A stretch of DNA of 64,000 bases, from positions 26,660,001-26,724,000 of the forward strand of contig NC_135240.1 in NCBI RefSeq assembly GCF_947623445.1. Reading direction: 5' to 3'. The position numbers and the translations under genes were made by a program. The stretch is from Clavelina lepadiformis. Lineage: Eukaryota; Chordata; Ascidiacea; Aplousobranchia; Clavelinidae. The notes beneath the pieces were generated by a model. That model made no database searches and was not told the origin of the DNA. It saw only the letters and a program-made list of their open reading frames with translations. Of the stretch, positions 59,092-64,000 are shown piece after piece. Positions within the stretch are counted from its first letter, which is position 1. Each line of letters begins with the position of its first letter.

Positions 59092-59905
59092 ACGTGCACC
59101 AAATTGTATGTATCCTTTCTACTGTTACTTTCAGGTTTTTTGAAATATGACATTACATTTACAGGCTCAAGAGTATATTGTACACAAAACATTATGATTT
59201 GTGTTATTTATTTTATACATCATACACGCATAGATATAACAATAATGATCGATCGGTGCATACAACGCAATAATTTTTGTAGGGCATAATTTTAGATGCC
59301 ACACCTAGCGAAGAGAACACCAATGCTAAGCTACTTTCAAAATAAGACATTGCACAAACTTGCAACTCTTGAACTACAGTTTAAAGCAAAATCAACTAAA
59401 TTTGCAGAATATTTGGAATTAGTAAGACAATAATAAACTTTAAGGAAGCAATGCAAGGGCATGGGCTGGTTTCTGGTGATTTGGTTACGTTCAACACAAT
59501 GAGATTACAGTAGATTGGATACGTACTATACAGTTTAATGATATAGGTAATGATGTGGAACCCACAAGTTAACAATCCTTTCGTCAACTAATTTCAATAA
59601 AATTAAACTAAAAATACCCAACCTAGCAGGACAATATACTGTATCACAATAAATGGATTATAGAAATATGGGACTTACTAGGCTAGATCAATTGCAGTTA
59701 GTCAAAGGAACAAATTGAAATTTTTTAAGCAAGTTTTCAAAATTGGCAGAGACAGGAAATCTTCAGTATAATTTATGTTTATGGCATGATGATAATACGA
59801 ATATATCTTGCTGTTACACTATTTGGCATATTCGTCGATGGTGGAGTGTTATCAGATAGGCATAGAACCATCGCTGTTTGATCCAAGTAAAATGCCACTG
59901 TTCTG
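59092..59905. other. region between convergent QTRT1 and AP2M1
   Basis: Holds the 3' UTRs of both genes. No other gene is supported. Confidence 0.5.
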
Positions 59906-63739
<3,834 letters not shown>

Positions 63740-63916
63740 GCTCACTTCTTGTCAGTTAATTGCTTAGCTTAATCAAACTACTTTCAATTACCACATCCTG
63801 GAAGATGTATAGGGTCGGTTAGCCAGTGAATAAATCTAATATAAAATTTTTATCCAATTTAATGTGGTTTTTGCAGGTAGTAAGCATGATTCTTCTTCTA
63901 ACTGCATACCAAATTT

Positions 63917-63985
63917 CTATTTACAATACTTTTTAAGTTCCATCGCATCAAACTCATCCACCACAGAAAAACCTGATTTTGGAGC
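63917..63985 (-). CDS. last exon of an unidentified gene upstream of AP2M1
   Basis: A T-rich acceptor (TTTAATTTTAG) precedes an open frame reading APKSGFSVVDEFDAMELKKY then CK and a TAG stop. The rest of the gene lies beyond the window. I do not recognise the protein. The stop is only 177 bp before the AP2M1 ATG on the same strand, a spacing that would allow co-transcription in animals that use operons. Confidence 0.55.
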   Translation of the reverse strand, partial: APKSGFSVVDEFDAMELKKYCK

Positions 63986-64000
63986 CTAAAATTAAATTTT

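Overview
The window is AT-rich eukaryotic DNA from an animal. It holds intron-containing host genes, a C2H2 zinc-finger gene cluster and many transposons. Very short introns (about 70-90 bp) sit beside ordinary ones, and several ATGs lie a few dozen bases after a strong splice acceptor. An invertebrate such as a tunicate would fit, but the sequence alone does not prove it.

Layout. 0.2-0.5 kb: a small hAT-like MITE. 1.8-4.5 kb (minus): six exons of an atlastin-like dynamin-superfamily GTPase, with a decayed paralogue at 8.2-10.3 kb. 11.9-14.3 kb: a CACTA/EnSpm-like DNA transposon with about 120-bp terminal inverted repeats. 14.6-18.1 kb (minus), 25.4-27.8 kb (minus), 44.3-48.3 kb (plus) and 48.3-53.9 kb (plus): four related C2H2 zinc-finger genes and several broken relatives, arranged as a large imperfect inverted duplication. 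20-21.4 kb: hAT and Tigger/pogo remnants. 22.6-25.4 kb: a repeated block and a LINE tail. 32.8-35.3 kb: a young, non-autonomous Gypsy-type LTR element. 36.1-37.7 kb: a hAT MITE abutting a foldback-like element whose arms are minisatellites. 38.4-42.7 kb: a second EnSpm-like copy with a hAT element nested inside it. 54.8-55.7 kb (minus): a decayed PIM-like kinase.

The right end is ordinary gene space. It has a single-exon queuine tRNA-ribosyltransferase catalytic subunit (QTRT1, plus) convergent with a complete 11-exon AP-2 adaptor mu subunit (AP2M1, minus). The summed AP2M1 exons give 432 residues, which validates the splice calls. The last exon of another minus-strand gene lies just upstream of AP2M1.

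The most unusual structures are the foldback/MITE pair, which leaves three copies of one 8-mer; the inverted zinc-finger cluster with a variable internal linker repeat; and the EnSpm-like family. No new multi-gene system could be demonstrated.
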